Source: Symbiodinium natans
Taxonomy: Eukaryota; Sar; Dinophyceae; Suessiales; Symbiodiniaceae
DNA: 64,000 nt
Direction of reading: 5' to 3'
Assembly (NCBI GenBank): GCA_905221605.1
Contig: CAJNDS010001469.1
Span: 567,501 to 631,500 of the forward strand
A program made the position numbers and the translations under genes. Shown one piece after another: positions 56,640 to 64,000 of this stretch. The stretch's first letter is position 1, and each line of letters starts with the position of its first letter. The notes under the pieces were generated by a model, which saw only the letters and a list, made by a program, of their open reading frames with translations, searched no databases and was not told where the DNA came from.

Positions 56640-57390
56640 CCGGGGGGGGGGGGGGGGGGGCAGAAAAAACTCCATGGTCAATCATTCTAGGGGAAAGGGA
56701 TGGGGGCGGGGGGGGGGGGGTTTGGGGGTTTGGCCGTATCCCAACAAGTACCGGTGTCTTGAGGAAAATCTGCAGGTTATTTGAGAATCCCATTAAAGGG
56801 TTTCCATAGTCAAAACCTGCCAAAACTGTGGGTTTTCTGATCTTGATTTCATGCTCACACCGCTCGCGCCTACACCAGGACGACTTCTTGCTGACGGACC
56901 CTGGCCTGCCTCGAGATTCCATTTGGGTTGCATACAGCCATAATTGAAATACGTACTAAAAATGGAGAAGCATGCTTTCCCCATTATTCATGCCCTGAAC
57001 AGCCTCAACCATATGATGCATTGTTTAAGTCGAGTCCGATCTACGGCCTACGGCCACGGTAAACATCGCAGTCATGATCACCATGATGTGCCATTCGCGT
57101 TGCGGAATCGAGAGTGGTTTCGGACCAAGGGCCTCTCATGTTATAGGGTTCTGAGGGGAGGGGGGTTCATGGGGGGTGGGTCCCTAGATAACCTTAGGGA
57201 AGCTTAGGGAATTAAGAACCCTATCATGGCAGTTGAGTTTGAGTTTTGGCGGAAGGCTGATGGGGCCATGACCCGGTGCCAGGACTCGGACGAGTCGACC
57301 ACCGGCGGCGGTGAGGACTGGGGCCGTGAAGCCAACACGGAGGGTTTAGGACGCCAGGAGATCAAGAATGATGTTCCCACAGCGCCCACC
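56640..57390. other. Poly-G tracts and unresolved ORFs
   Basis: G runs at 56641-56660 and 56710-56720. An 87-codon + ORF (56944-57207: LNSLNHMMHCLSRVRSTAYG) and a 105-codon minus ORF (56605-56922) are open; neither is recognisable. Confidence 0.3.
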
Positions 57391-57394
57391 CTTA

Positions 57395-57483
57395 ACTCAT
57401 AAGGAATATATAAGGATCCCTTACTCTATACCACCCTAAACCCTAAACCCTAAACCAGTAAGGGGGTATTTGGGCTCGTTGGG
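57395..57483. mobile_element. Family A element with telomere units in the right arm
   Basis: TCATAAGGAATATATAAGGA, TCCC; CCCTAAA units ending AAACCAG at 57433-57457; AAGGGGGTATTTGGGCTCGT, TGGG. Confidence 0.7.
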
Positions 57484-57582
57484 TTTCAAGCATGCCACGC
57501 AGGACAACGCCTCAGAGTCGGAGGACACCCCCACCTTCAGATCTCAAGGCGCCTTTCGGCTGAAGCTGCCCGCCAGGACTTC
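57484..57582 (+). CDS. Candidate exon
   Basis: Frame KHATQDNASESEDTPTFRSQ then GAFRLKLPARTS after family A, ending at a TTTAGGG array; G/C-ending codons. Confidence 0.4.
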
Positions 57583-57682
57583 GGGTTTAGGGTTTAGGGT
57601 TTAGGGTTTAGGGTTTAGGGTTTAGGGTTTAGGGTTTAGGGTTTAGGGTGTAGGGTGTAGGGTGTAGGGTTTAGGGTTTTAA
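57583..57682 (-). repeat. Telomere array (TTTAGGG)n with TGTAGGG units
   Basis: About ten exact units then three GGGTGTA units. A family D right-end remnant (CAGGTACATGGACCCC) follows at 57725-57741. Confidence 0.9.
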
Positions 57683-57868
57683 GGTTATTCTGGGGACCCC
57701 TTGAACTCCCAAGTGTATGCTACGCAGGTACATGGACCCCAAGAGAGTGGTCAAGCATCCCAGCCAGTTGCCTAAACCCTCAACCCTAAACCTTAAGCCC
57801 TAAGCCCCAAGCCCTAAGCCCTAAACCCCAAACCCCAAACCCTAAACCCTAAACCCTAAACCCTAAAC

Positions 57869-57965
57869 CCTAACCTGTCCATGGCCCTGAGCAGGCTGTG
57901 CTTCGAAATGTGGTGCCGCCGCTGCTTCTGAGTGCGAGAATTACCGACCCCGAGCTGCACGCAAG
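57869..57965 (+). CDS. Candidate exon with AAG|GA donor
   Basis: After CCCTAACCTG-type text; frame HGPEQAVLRNVVPPLLLSAR then ITDPELHA, ending GCAAG|GAGTTG before a CCCTAAA array. Helix-like; unidentified. Confidence 0.4.
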
Positions 57966-58080
57966 GAGTTGACCCTAAACCCTAAACCCGAAACCCTAAA
58001 CCCTAAACCCTAAACCCTAAACTTAAACCACTCTAAACCCGAATTCTGTTTCGCAGGCATGGTTCTCGCATTCTTTGCCT

Positions 58081-58192
58081 GGTAGCCAGGTGGTGCCCTT
58101 TTTCCCTTTTTTGGGGGTTCAAGGTTCCCTTATAAAGTAACCAACCCAACAAACAGGGTGCCCGTATTATAATATGGTTACTGGGCTGCTAA
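58081..58192. mobile_element. Family C palindromic element
   Basis: GCCTG|GTAGCCAGGTGGTG to GGTTACTGGGCTGCTAAG|. Confidence 0.85.
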
Positions 58193-58431
58193 GTTCGGCA
58201 TCATGTGGGAAGTCCCGACACGGAGGCATCTTCGTGCACAGTGCATGACTCAAGGCCTAAGCCCTAAACCCTAAACCCTAAACCCTACACCCTAAACCTC
58301 AATTTCAACCCTAAACCCTAATTCCTAAGCCCTAAACCCTAAACCGTGGCTCACATTACGCCCAGTAGCCACATCGAAGGGCAATGGCCGCTGCAGATGT
58401 TATGCACTGGCGCCCATGCTACTGTACCTAG

Positions 58432-58542
58432 GATGCCCAGTAGTGCCCTTATTCCCTTTTTTGGGTGGGTTTAGGTTCCCTTCTAAACACCTGTAAGCGT
58501 AAAAGGGCACTCTTTTTCATCCTAGGTTGCTGGGCAACCTAG
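58432..58542. mobile_element. Family C2 element
   Basis: ACCTAG|GATGCCCAGTAGT to GTTGCTGGGCAACCTAG|; arms intact. Confidence 0.85.
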
Positions 58543-58629
58543 GTACTGTACTGCTGCCCCCGATGTACCCAGTACCGGCCACCCTTCACCTTTTAAACCT
58601 TAAACCCTAGGTTTAGAAAAAAAAGAAAA

Positions 58630-58860
58630 CGGGTTTAGGGTTTAGGGTTTAGGGTTTAGGGTTTAGGGTTTAGGGTTTAGGGTTTAGGATCCTTGTTCAA
58701 CAAGTCTACAATTTTTACGCGGGCCGCTGAAAGCCTCACCATCCGATTTCCCAAGTAAGGCCTTACATCTACCCTAAACCGTAAACCCTAAACCCTAAAC
58801 CCTAATTCCTAAACGTACTCAAGAATCCCTATTATAAACCCTAAACCCTAAACCCTATTG
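58630..58860. repeat. Facing TTTAGGG and CCCTAAA blocks
   Basis: TTTAGGG at 58630-58688; CCCTAAA at 58770-58815 and 58834-58856; 80 bases of unique sequence between. Confidence 0.9.
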
Positions 58861-58984
58861 GGCCTTACATCTGATTGCCCTACTTTGGGATTTTTCAGCC
58901 AACAGCTCCTACTTGCCAGGCCCCAAAAGTCCTCACCCTCATCTCTATCCTTCCATCCGCGGCAAGATTCCCAAAAGCTCAGCA

Positions 58985-59252
58985 CCCAAAGAGCCCAGTA
59001 CCCTTAATGAAGGACCGTACCTTAATCACAGGGATCCCTAGCGCATGACGTACCCTTAGGCTCTGAATAGCCCACAAACCTTATATAAGGCCTGTGGGCC
59101 CCGAAAGCCCTAAAATAGGGTGAAGGTCTATTCCTTACTTAAGGCGTCTCCCTAAACCCCAAACCCTAAACCCTAAACCCTAAACCCTAAACCCTAAACC
59201 CTAAACCCTAAACCCTAAACCCTAAACCCTAAACCCCTTGGGCTCTTTTGGC
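58985..59252. mobile_element. Family A element with nested palindrome and telomere array
   Basis: CCCAAAGAGCCCAGTACCC left; inner CCTTATATAAGG palindrome (59083-59105 region); CTATTCCTTACTTAAGG; then ten CCCTAAA units; then TTGGGCTCTTTTGG. Confidence 0.7.
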
Positions 59253-59280
59253 AAGGCTGCGCTGCGTGCTGCGCAGCCCT

Positions 59281-59353
59281 AAACGTCGGCCGGAGGCGCT
59301 GTGAGGTGCATGGCGTCGCGGCCTTCTCAAGCTGCAGGACCCTCTACTTGGAG
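59281..59353 (+). CDS. Candidate exon
   Basis: Frame NVGRRRCEVHGVAAFSSCRT then LYLE with G/C-ending codons; ends at TTGGAG|GTTTAG, the first base pairs of a TTTAGGG array acting as a possible donor. Confidence 0.4.
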
Positions 59354-59447
59354 GTTTAGGGTTTAGGGTTTAGGGTTTAGGGTTTAGGGTTTAGGGTTTA
59401 GGGTTTAGGGTTTAGGGTTTAGGGTTTAGGGTTTAGGGTTTAGGGAG
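59354..59447 (-). repeat. Telomere array (TTTAGGG)n
   Basis: Thirteen exact units directly after the exon-like sequence. Confidence 0.95.
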
Positions 59448-59499
59448 ATTGCGCCAGCTTCAGTCCTGGTCGGAAAAAAGGGTAGTTATAACCCTAATT

Positions 59500-60075
59500 T
59501 TTCCTGTACTTATAAGCCCCACGAGTCCTCCAAGTAGGTTATAAGTTAGACTTATAGCTGTGGTTATGAGTACACATGAACCTCCAAGTATGCTGGCTCC
59601 AATGCTACCTTTATGTGCTACCTTTCCGTCATTATTTCGAACTTCAGGTCCGAACACTACAGTTGGGGGATTCCCAAAGAAAGAGACCAAGACTCCTTGA
59701 CCATGGATTGTACCTTGAGTCTCAAGGATCTCTTTACAAGATAAGGTTTCTTCCCCTAAACCCTAAACCCTAAACCCTACACAAATAGATTGCTTAATGA
59801 AGGGGTATTTGGCCCTTGAGTGGTTGTGAGACCAGATCTTGCGGTGGGCTGAGCGTACATCAAAGGTTTCTCGATGTTTTTCGGGTTGTTGCTGGCGACT
59901 GGTGTGTAGCTGCGCATGTCCACATAGAACTGTCTACATGCAACTGCACGTGTGTACATCTCTATGTGCAGTTCCTTCTTGCCCCCCCCCCCCCCCCCCC
60001 GAGCAGGTACCCCTGTGTTTTGGGGTACTTCGTTTTCTGTAAGCTTAGTTTTTCCCTGAGCCCTAATAAATAAAC
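59500..60075. other. Family B remnant, family A remnant and ORFs
   Basis: B right half (59520-59590, ACATGAACCTCCAAGTA); an A remnant with CCCTAAA units (59715-59815); then + ORFs from 59816 and 59839 of no recognised family, ending in a C run (59982-60000). Confidence 0.4.
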
Positions 60076-60094
60076 CTACAAAGCTAGGTGCCCC

Positions 60095-60246
60095 TCCCCC
60101 CCCCCCCCCCCCCCCCCCAAACCCTAAACCCCCAAACCCTAAACCCCCAAACCCTAAACCCCCAAACCCTAAACCCCCAAACCCTAAACCCTAAACCCTA
60201 AACCCTAAACCCTAAACCCTAAACCCTAAACCCTAAACCCTAAACC
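60095..60246 (+). repeat. Poly-C and alternating CCCCCAAA / CCCTAAA array
   Basis: A C run, then a regular 15-base unit of CCCTAAACCCCCAAA (four to five times), then plain CCCTAAA units. Confidence 0.95.
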
Positions 60247-60253
60247 GTTGCAG

Positions 60254-60355
60254 GAACATGGCGTGCAGCAGCGAAGCCGACAGCAGCTGCAGCAACAGGT
60301 GCCTCTTGTGGATCTCAAGCCGAAAATTCCGGCCTTGTGGTTTCAGACGTTAAGG
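60254..60355 (+). CDS. Candidate exon, Gln-rich
   Basis: Acceptor CCGTTGCAG directly after the telomere array; frame EHGVQQRSRQQLQQQVPLVD then LKPKIPALWFQTLR before a TTTGGGG array. Confidence 0.45.
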
Positions 60356-60534
60356 TTTGGGGTTTGGGGTTTGGGGTTTAGGGTTTAGGGTTTAGAGCTT
60401 AGGATTTAGGGTTTAGGGTTTAGAGCTTAGGATTTAAATAGGGTTTAGGGTTTAGGGTATGGGGTTCAGGGGGTTTGTGGAACTGGTTCAATAAGGGATT
60501 CCGAAGCTGTGAAGCCCTAAGCCCAAGACGGGCT

Positions 60535-60598
60535 GGAAATCTTGCACCCCAGCGACAGCTGAGTCCGGCAGCATTGAGACCATGCATGGGAATATTAT
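60535..60598 (+). CDS. Candidate exon
   Basis: After GCCCAAG; frame GWKSCTPATAESGSIETMHG then NIIM before TTTAGGG units. Confidence 0.3.
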
Positions 60599-60659
60599 AA
60601 TGGTTTAGGGTTTAGGATTCAGGGTTTAGGGTTTAGGGTTAAGGGTTTTCGGGTTGAGG

Positions 60660-60895
60660 GTTTAGGGTTGGGCACTGCAGGGAGGGGCTGGGCTCTCCAG
60701 GGACACTCTGAGACTCCGGGGTTGGGCACTCCCGCGAGACTGGCACAGGGACACTTTGGGGTTGGGCACTCCAGGGAGATTCTGGGGTTGGGCACTCCGG
60801 GAGACTCTGGGGCTGGGGTTCCGGGAACATTCTGGGGCTGGGCACTCCGGGGACACTTTGGGTTGGGCCTGGCAGGGCCAGCCTTCCAGTGCCCA
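60660..60895 (+). repeat. GGGTTGGGCACTCCGGG minisatellite
   Basis: About seven units of 30-37 bases sharing GGGCACTCC, GGGAnACTCTGGGG. Three overlapping minus ORFs are proline-rich readings of it. Confidence 0.85.
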
Positions 60896-61008
60896 ACTAA
60901 TTTCACTGCCTTCCACCAGATAAAAGAAGTATTACATCAACCGACCGTTTTTTGTTCTTTCTGTTAAGTGCTTCCAGCTCACGAAGGCATACTCTTGTTG
61001 ACTTTTTC

Positions 61009-61114
61009 AAAGAGCCCAATACCCCTTCGTCGAGGAACATGCCCTAAATCAGATGAAGGATCCCTACACAAATTGACGCATTTTCCTGAATCAAGGGGTG
61101 TTGGGCTCTTCGGG
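61009..61114. mobile_element. Family A palindromic element
   Basis: CAAAGAGCCCAATACCCC to GGGGTGTTGGGCTCTTCGGG. Confidence 0.85.
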
Positions 61115-61121
61115 AATCTAG

Positions 61122-61200
61122 GTGCTGTGCCGAACATTGCGGCCGACTTCCTCGAAGCGTTGCGTGTGCCCTTCCAGGGAACTTGTAAGGACGACTGTCA
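61122..61200 (+). CDS. Candidate exon after family A
   Basis: Frame LGAVPNIAADFLEALRVPFQ then GTCKDDCHPGCLG with G/C-ending codons in the first half. Confidence 0.4.
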
Positions 61201-61371
61201 TCCTGGTTGCTTAGGGTTTAGGAGGCTGGGAATTCTTTGGTAGAAACAAGTTCTCTCAAGCCCAAAAACCCGACACCCTGCACCAAGAAATCGTTCAACA
61301 CTTGCAGCCCTCAAGCCCTACCACACAAACCCTAAACCTCAAGCCCTAAACCCTAAACCCAACAGCCAAGA

Positions 61372-61464
61372 TGACGCGAAACCAGTCCGAAACAGACTTG
61401 CGGGGCTACGGCCGCAGCTGCCACTCAAACAACGCTGAGGAACAAGGCAGGGTTTCCTATAGAG
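61372..61464 (+). CDS. Candidate exon before family B
   Basis: ATG frame MTRNQSETDLRGYGRSCHSN then NAEEQGRVSYRA; family B starts two bases later. Confidence 0.4.
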
Positions 61465-61466
61465 CT

Positions 61467-61604
61467 ACTTGGGGGTTCATGGTACTTATTAACCAATGAT
61501 AACCGTACGCCCACTTAAACGCCCCTTAAGTGCCCTAATATGGTTATAAGTGCAGTTACAAGTACTCTTCTAAGTGGTGAATAAGTACCATGAACCTCCA
61601 AGTA
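61467..61604. mobile_element. Family B palindromic element
   Basis: TACTTGGGGGTTCATGGTAC to GTACCATGAACCTCCAAGTA. A family D left-end remnant follows (61626-61650). Confidence 0.85.
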
Positions 61605-61690
61605 CCTTCATCATGCCCCCAACCCTAAGGATTCATGTACTTATTGTATATGGGTAAACCCTAAACCTAAAACGAAGCGGGGGAAGGGCG

Positions 61691-61838
61691 ATGCACATTA
61701 TCAAGCAGCAATCAAGGGCTGCAGGCCTCAGGATCTTTGTGGAAGATGGGGGCTCCACAGGTACTCTCCACGGCATCACCCAGTCCGAGCTACAAGGCCT
61801 CAAGCGTCGGCCGACCAGTGACCAGTCAGATGATGCCT
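61691..61838 (+). CDS. Candidate exon before family E
   Basis: ATG frame MHIIKQQSRAAGLRIFVEDG, STGTLHGITQSELQGLKRRP, DQSDDAF, running into GTGGTAC of family E. After E (GTGCAG) a readable KMQSAVFQRSGFL follows. A second frame is open over the same length. Confidence 0.4.
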
Positions 61839-61945
61839 TTGTGGTACTTTACTGTAACTTTAGATCCTTACCTTTTTTGGGCGGGTTTCTTATTAAGGCA
61901 GCTAAAAATTTAATTTACAGCTACCCTCCTGAGTGCAGCTAAGAT
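61839..61945 (+). mobile_element. Family E element, copy 4
   Basis: GTGGTACTTTACTGTAACTT to CTACCCTCCTGAGTGCAG, with one internal TATTGGG loss. Confidence 0.75.
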
Positions 61946-61979
61946 GCAGTCTGCAGTTTTTCAGAGATCAGGGTTCTTG

Positions 61980-62085
61980 CTAGCCCAGGGGTACCCTTTT
62001 CCCTTTTTTGGGGTTCAAGGTTCCCTGAAAAAGTAACCGACCGACAAAAGGGTACCCTTATTATAATATGGTTACTGGGCTACAA
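61980..62085. mobile_element. Family C palindromic element
   Basis: TAGCCCAGGGGTACCC to GGTTACTGGGCTACAAAG; left tip CTTGCTAG has lost the GT. Confidence 0.85.
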
Positions 62086-62108
62086 AGGGTTGGTCTAGGT
62101 AACAGGGA

Positions 62109-62200
62109 GTTGGCAGGCATATCGTTGAGGCGGGGTGCGCGTGCCACTGTAGCCCTCCAACCCTGCGTCCTCAACAAGTTTGCCCTCGTCACATCTGCCC
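62109..62200 (+). CDS. Candidate exon
   Basis: After GGTAACAG; frame GVGRHIVEAGCACHCSPPTL then RPQQVCPRHIC before a 23-base C run. Confidence 0.3.
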
Positions 62201-62235
62201 CCCCCCCCCCCCCCCCCCCCCAATGCTGCCTGAGA

Positions 62236-63040
62236 CCCTGAACCCCAAACCCTAAACCCCATAAGCCCCTATAAGCCCTATAAACCTTATAAGCCGCTAT
62301 AAACCCTGTAAACCCCTACAAGCCCCTATAAGCCATTATAAACCTTATAAGCCCCTATAAACCCCACTATAAACCCTATAAACCCTAAACCCTATAAACC
62401 CTATAAGCCCTATAAACCCTATAAACCTTATAAGCCCCTATAAACCCCATAAACCCTATAAACCCTATAAACCCCTACAAGCCCCTATAAGCCCCTATAA
62501 ACCCTATAAACCCTATAAGCCCCTATAAACCCTATACACCCCTGTAAACCCCTATAAACCCTATAAACCCTATAAACCCCCTATAAACCCTAGAAACCCT
62601 ATAAACCCCATAAGCCCTATAAACCCTATAAGCCCTATAATTCCCATAAACCCTATAAACCCTATAAGCCCCTATAAACCCTATAAGCCCCTATAAGCCC
62701 CTATAAACCCTATAAGCCCCTATAAACCCTATAAGCCCCTATAAACCCTGTAAACCCCTACAAGCCCCTATAAGCCCCTATAAACCCTATAAGCCCTCAT
62801 AAACCCTATAAGCCCCTATAAACCCTATAAGCCCCTATAAACCCTGTAAGCCCCTATAAACCCCATAAACCCCCTATAAACCCTAGAAACACTATAAACC
62901 CTATAAACCCTAAAACCCTAAACCCTATAAACCCTATAAGCCCCTATAAACCCTATAAGCCCCTATAAGCCCCTATAAACCCTATAAACACTATAAATCC
63001 TACAATCCCTATAAACCCTATAAGCCCCTATCAACCCTGA
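62236..63040 (+). repeat. 0.8 kb array of TATAAACCC / TATAAGCCCC units
   Basis: Over 80 units of 8-10 bases (CCTATAAACC, CCTATAAGCC, CCCCTATAAGC) in irregular order. The unit is a telomere-like CCCTAAA with TA inserted and A/G alternation. Confidence 0.95.
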
Positions 63041-63046
63041 GACCAG

Positions 63047-63195
63047 ACGCTCTACGGCTGGCAGGTTGCGCATCAGTTCGCTGTAAGTTCGTGCAGGGTT
63101 TCATGGGTGCATGTATCTGCAGCTCCAAATAGTTTCTTGCTTGGGCACCTACAACTACTGCTAGAATGTTTCTTCTTTGATCAGGAACTACGATT
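63047..63195 (+). CDS. Candidate exon with canonical GTAAGT intron
   Basis: After GAGACCAG: TLYGWQVAHQFA in phase 0 to donor GTAAGT at 63083. A pyrimidine-rich acceptor TTTCTTCTTTGATCAG ends at 63184, followed by ELRLGHRNR in phase 0. This is the most conventional intron in the window and has no repeat inside. Confidence 0.5.
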
Positions 63196-63264
63196 GGGGC
63201 ATCGAAACCGCAAACCCTCCACCCTGAACCGTCCTAACTGCTGTGTAAATGGGGTCAGCTATGC

Positions 63265-63545
63265 AGGATAAACCCTAAACCCTAAACCCTGACCCTAAAC
63301 CCTAAACCCTAAACCCTAAACCCTAAACCCTAAACCCTAAACCCTTACTCGCAGCCAATGCTCACTTAGGCTCCTCCGCGCGATCGGGGGCGCAATGCCG
63401 ATTCGGGAGCTGCGCAAGCCAGGCTGGAACGCCACTGAATCGGTTTAGGGTTTAGGGTTTAGTGTTTACGGTTTAGGGTTTAGGGTTTAGGGTTTAGGGT
63501 TCAGGGTTCAGGGTTCAGGGTTTAGGGTTTAGGGTTTAATCCCTG
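63265..63545. repeat. Facing telomere arrays with a GC-rich island
   Basis: CCCTAAA 63271-63345 and TTTAGGG 63441-63538. The island 63346-63440 can be read as LLRAIGGAMPIRELRKPGWN after CACTTAG, or in another frame, so it is only a weak exon candidate. Confidence 0.6.
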
Positions 63546-63619
63546 CGGAGTGGTTCGTCCAGCTATGCGGGTGCCAAAAAACCCCTTCAACCCTAAACCA
63601 CAGCTATTATCTCAAGGGC

Positions 63620-63729
63620 CCTTTATTTATACCCGTTAAATGAGGAACAGTAATTAAAGCGTATTAAGGATCCCTTAATGATTTAAGGTACATGGTTCTT
63701 AGCCAAAGGGGTATACAGGGCTCTCTGGG
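63620..63729. mobile_element. Family A element
   Basis: Left arm degenerate; AAGGATCCCTTAATGATTTA and GGGGTATACAGGGCTCTCTG, GG present. Confidence 0.65.
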
Positions 63730-63794
63730 TAGCCGCCAGACAGCCCCAAAAACCCTGTAAGGAACACGCCCCCACTGTTATGAACTTTAGAGGG

Positions 63795-64000
63795 TTTAGG
63801 GTTTAGGGTTTAGGGAGGGTTCCGAATTCTGAATTACGAGGTATATTGCTCAGCAAAAAGGGGTGTTGGGCTCCCAAATCTCACAGCAGATGATCTGGCG
63901 GTTTAGGGTTTTAGGGTTTAGGGTTTAGGGTTTTAGGGTTTCAGGTGCCTGGGTGCAAAAGGGTTTGGGGTTTAGGGTTTTAGGGTTTAGGGTTTAGGGT
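63795..64000. mobile_element. Family A right half and terminal TTTAGGG blocks
   Basis: GAGGTATATTGCTCAGC, AAAAAGGGGTGTTGGGCTCC (63838-63876) preceded by TTTAGGG units; then TTTAGGG / TTTTAGGG units to the window edge. Confidence 0.65.

Noticed and set aside
60619-60916. Proline-rich minus ORFs (PNPRISLECPTP type)
   Set aside because: Three frames are open together over the minisatellite, which is expected for a repeat without stops.
62236-63040. CRISPR array
   Set aside because: Units are only 8-10 bases with no unique spacers.
63035-63215. Dynein heavy-chain motif (NYDWG) after the 63.18 kb acceptor
   Set aside because: NYDWGIETA resembles the HYDWG motif of dynein motors, but the following residues do not match and another phase fits the upstream exon better.
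1-64000. Dinoflagellate spliced-leader gene or relic
   Set aside because: I looked for the known leader ending (TTTTGGCTCAAG) on both strands and did not see it; TTTTGGGGGTTCAAGG in family C is only superficially similar.

Overview
The window looks like nuclear DNA of a dinoflagellate. The reasons are interspersed plant-type telomere units (CCCTAAA/TTTAGGG) in dozens of internal blocks on both strands, short exons, introns that appear to use GT, GC or GA donors with AG acceptors, and candidate exons almost all readable on the + strand. The genus cannot be fixed from this sequence. No bacterial-style gene organisation, rRNA, tRNA, CRISPR array or obvious full-length transposase gene was seen.

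Layout. Most bases belong to three repeat layers. (1) Interstitial telomere-like arrays, some exact and some changed into locally uniform variants. (2) At least a dozen families of roughly 90-210 bp palindromic (MITE-like) elements, named here A to X for convenience, several nested inside one another. (3) Microsatellites, poly-C/G tracts and minisatellites. Between them lie unique stretches of about 60-250 bp, many bounded by AG on the left and GT/GC/GA or a telomere array on the right, and readable as short exons. Regions of note: 6.4-7.9 kb, a complete four-exon secreted-protein gene; 25.1-26.2 kb, a telomere-repeat-free island; 29.2-29.9 kb, a large palindrome of TTAAACCA arrays; 30.05-32.1 kb, a decayed tandem repeat; 42.3-43.9 kb, a J-domain gene split by telomere-filled introns; 49.2-49.8 kb, a four-element nest; 50.8-51.3 kb, a coiled-coil ORF; 62.2-63.0 kb, an 0.8 kb array of TATAAACC/TATAAGCCCC units.

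The best-supported genes are 6448-7936 (signal peptide, NPYGQ repeats, two copies of an eight-cysteine module; the second copy defines the splice sites), 42294-43909 (J-domain with HPD motif) and 50839-51318. The other candidate exons are short open frames. A random 40-codon stretch is often open in one of three frames, so they are given low confidence unless an acceptor and a good donor both fit the frame.

Main idea: the inverted-repeat ends of several element families carry a splice donor at the left tip and, by complementarity, a polypyrimidine-AG acceptor at the right tip. They may therefore act as introners, elements that create an intron wherever they insert. Telomere-like arrays seem to fill introns in the same way. 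This would explain how coding information survives as tiny islands in repeat-dense DNA.
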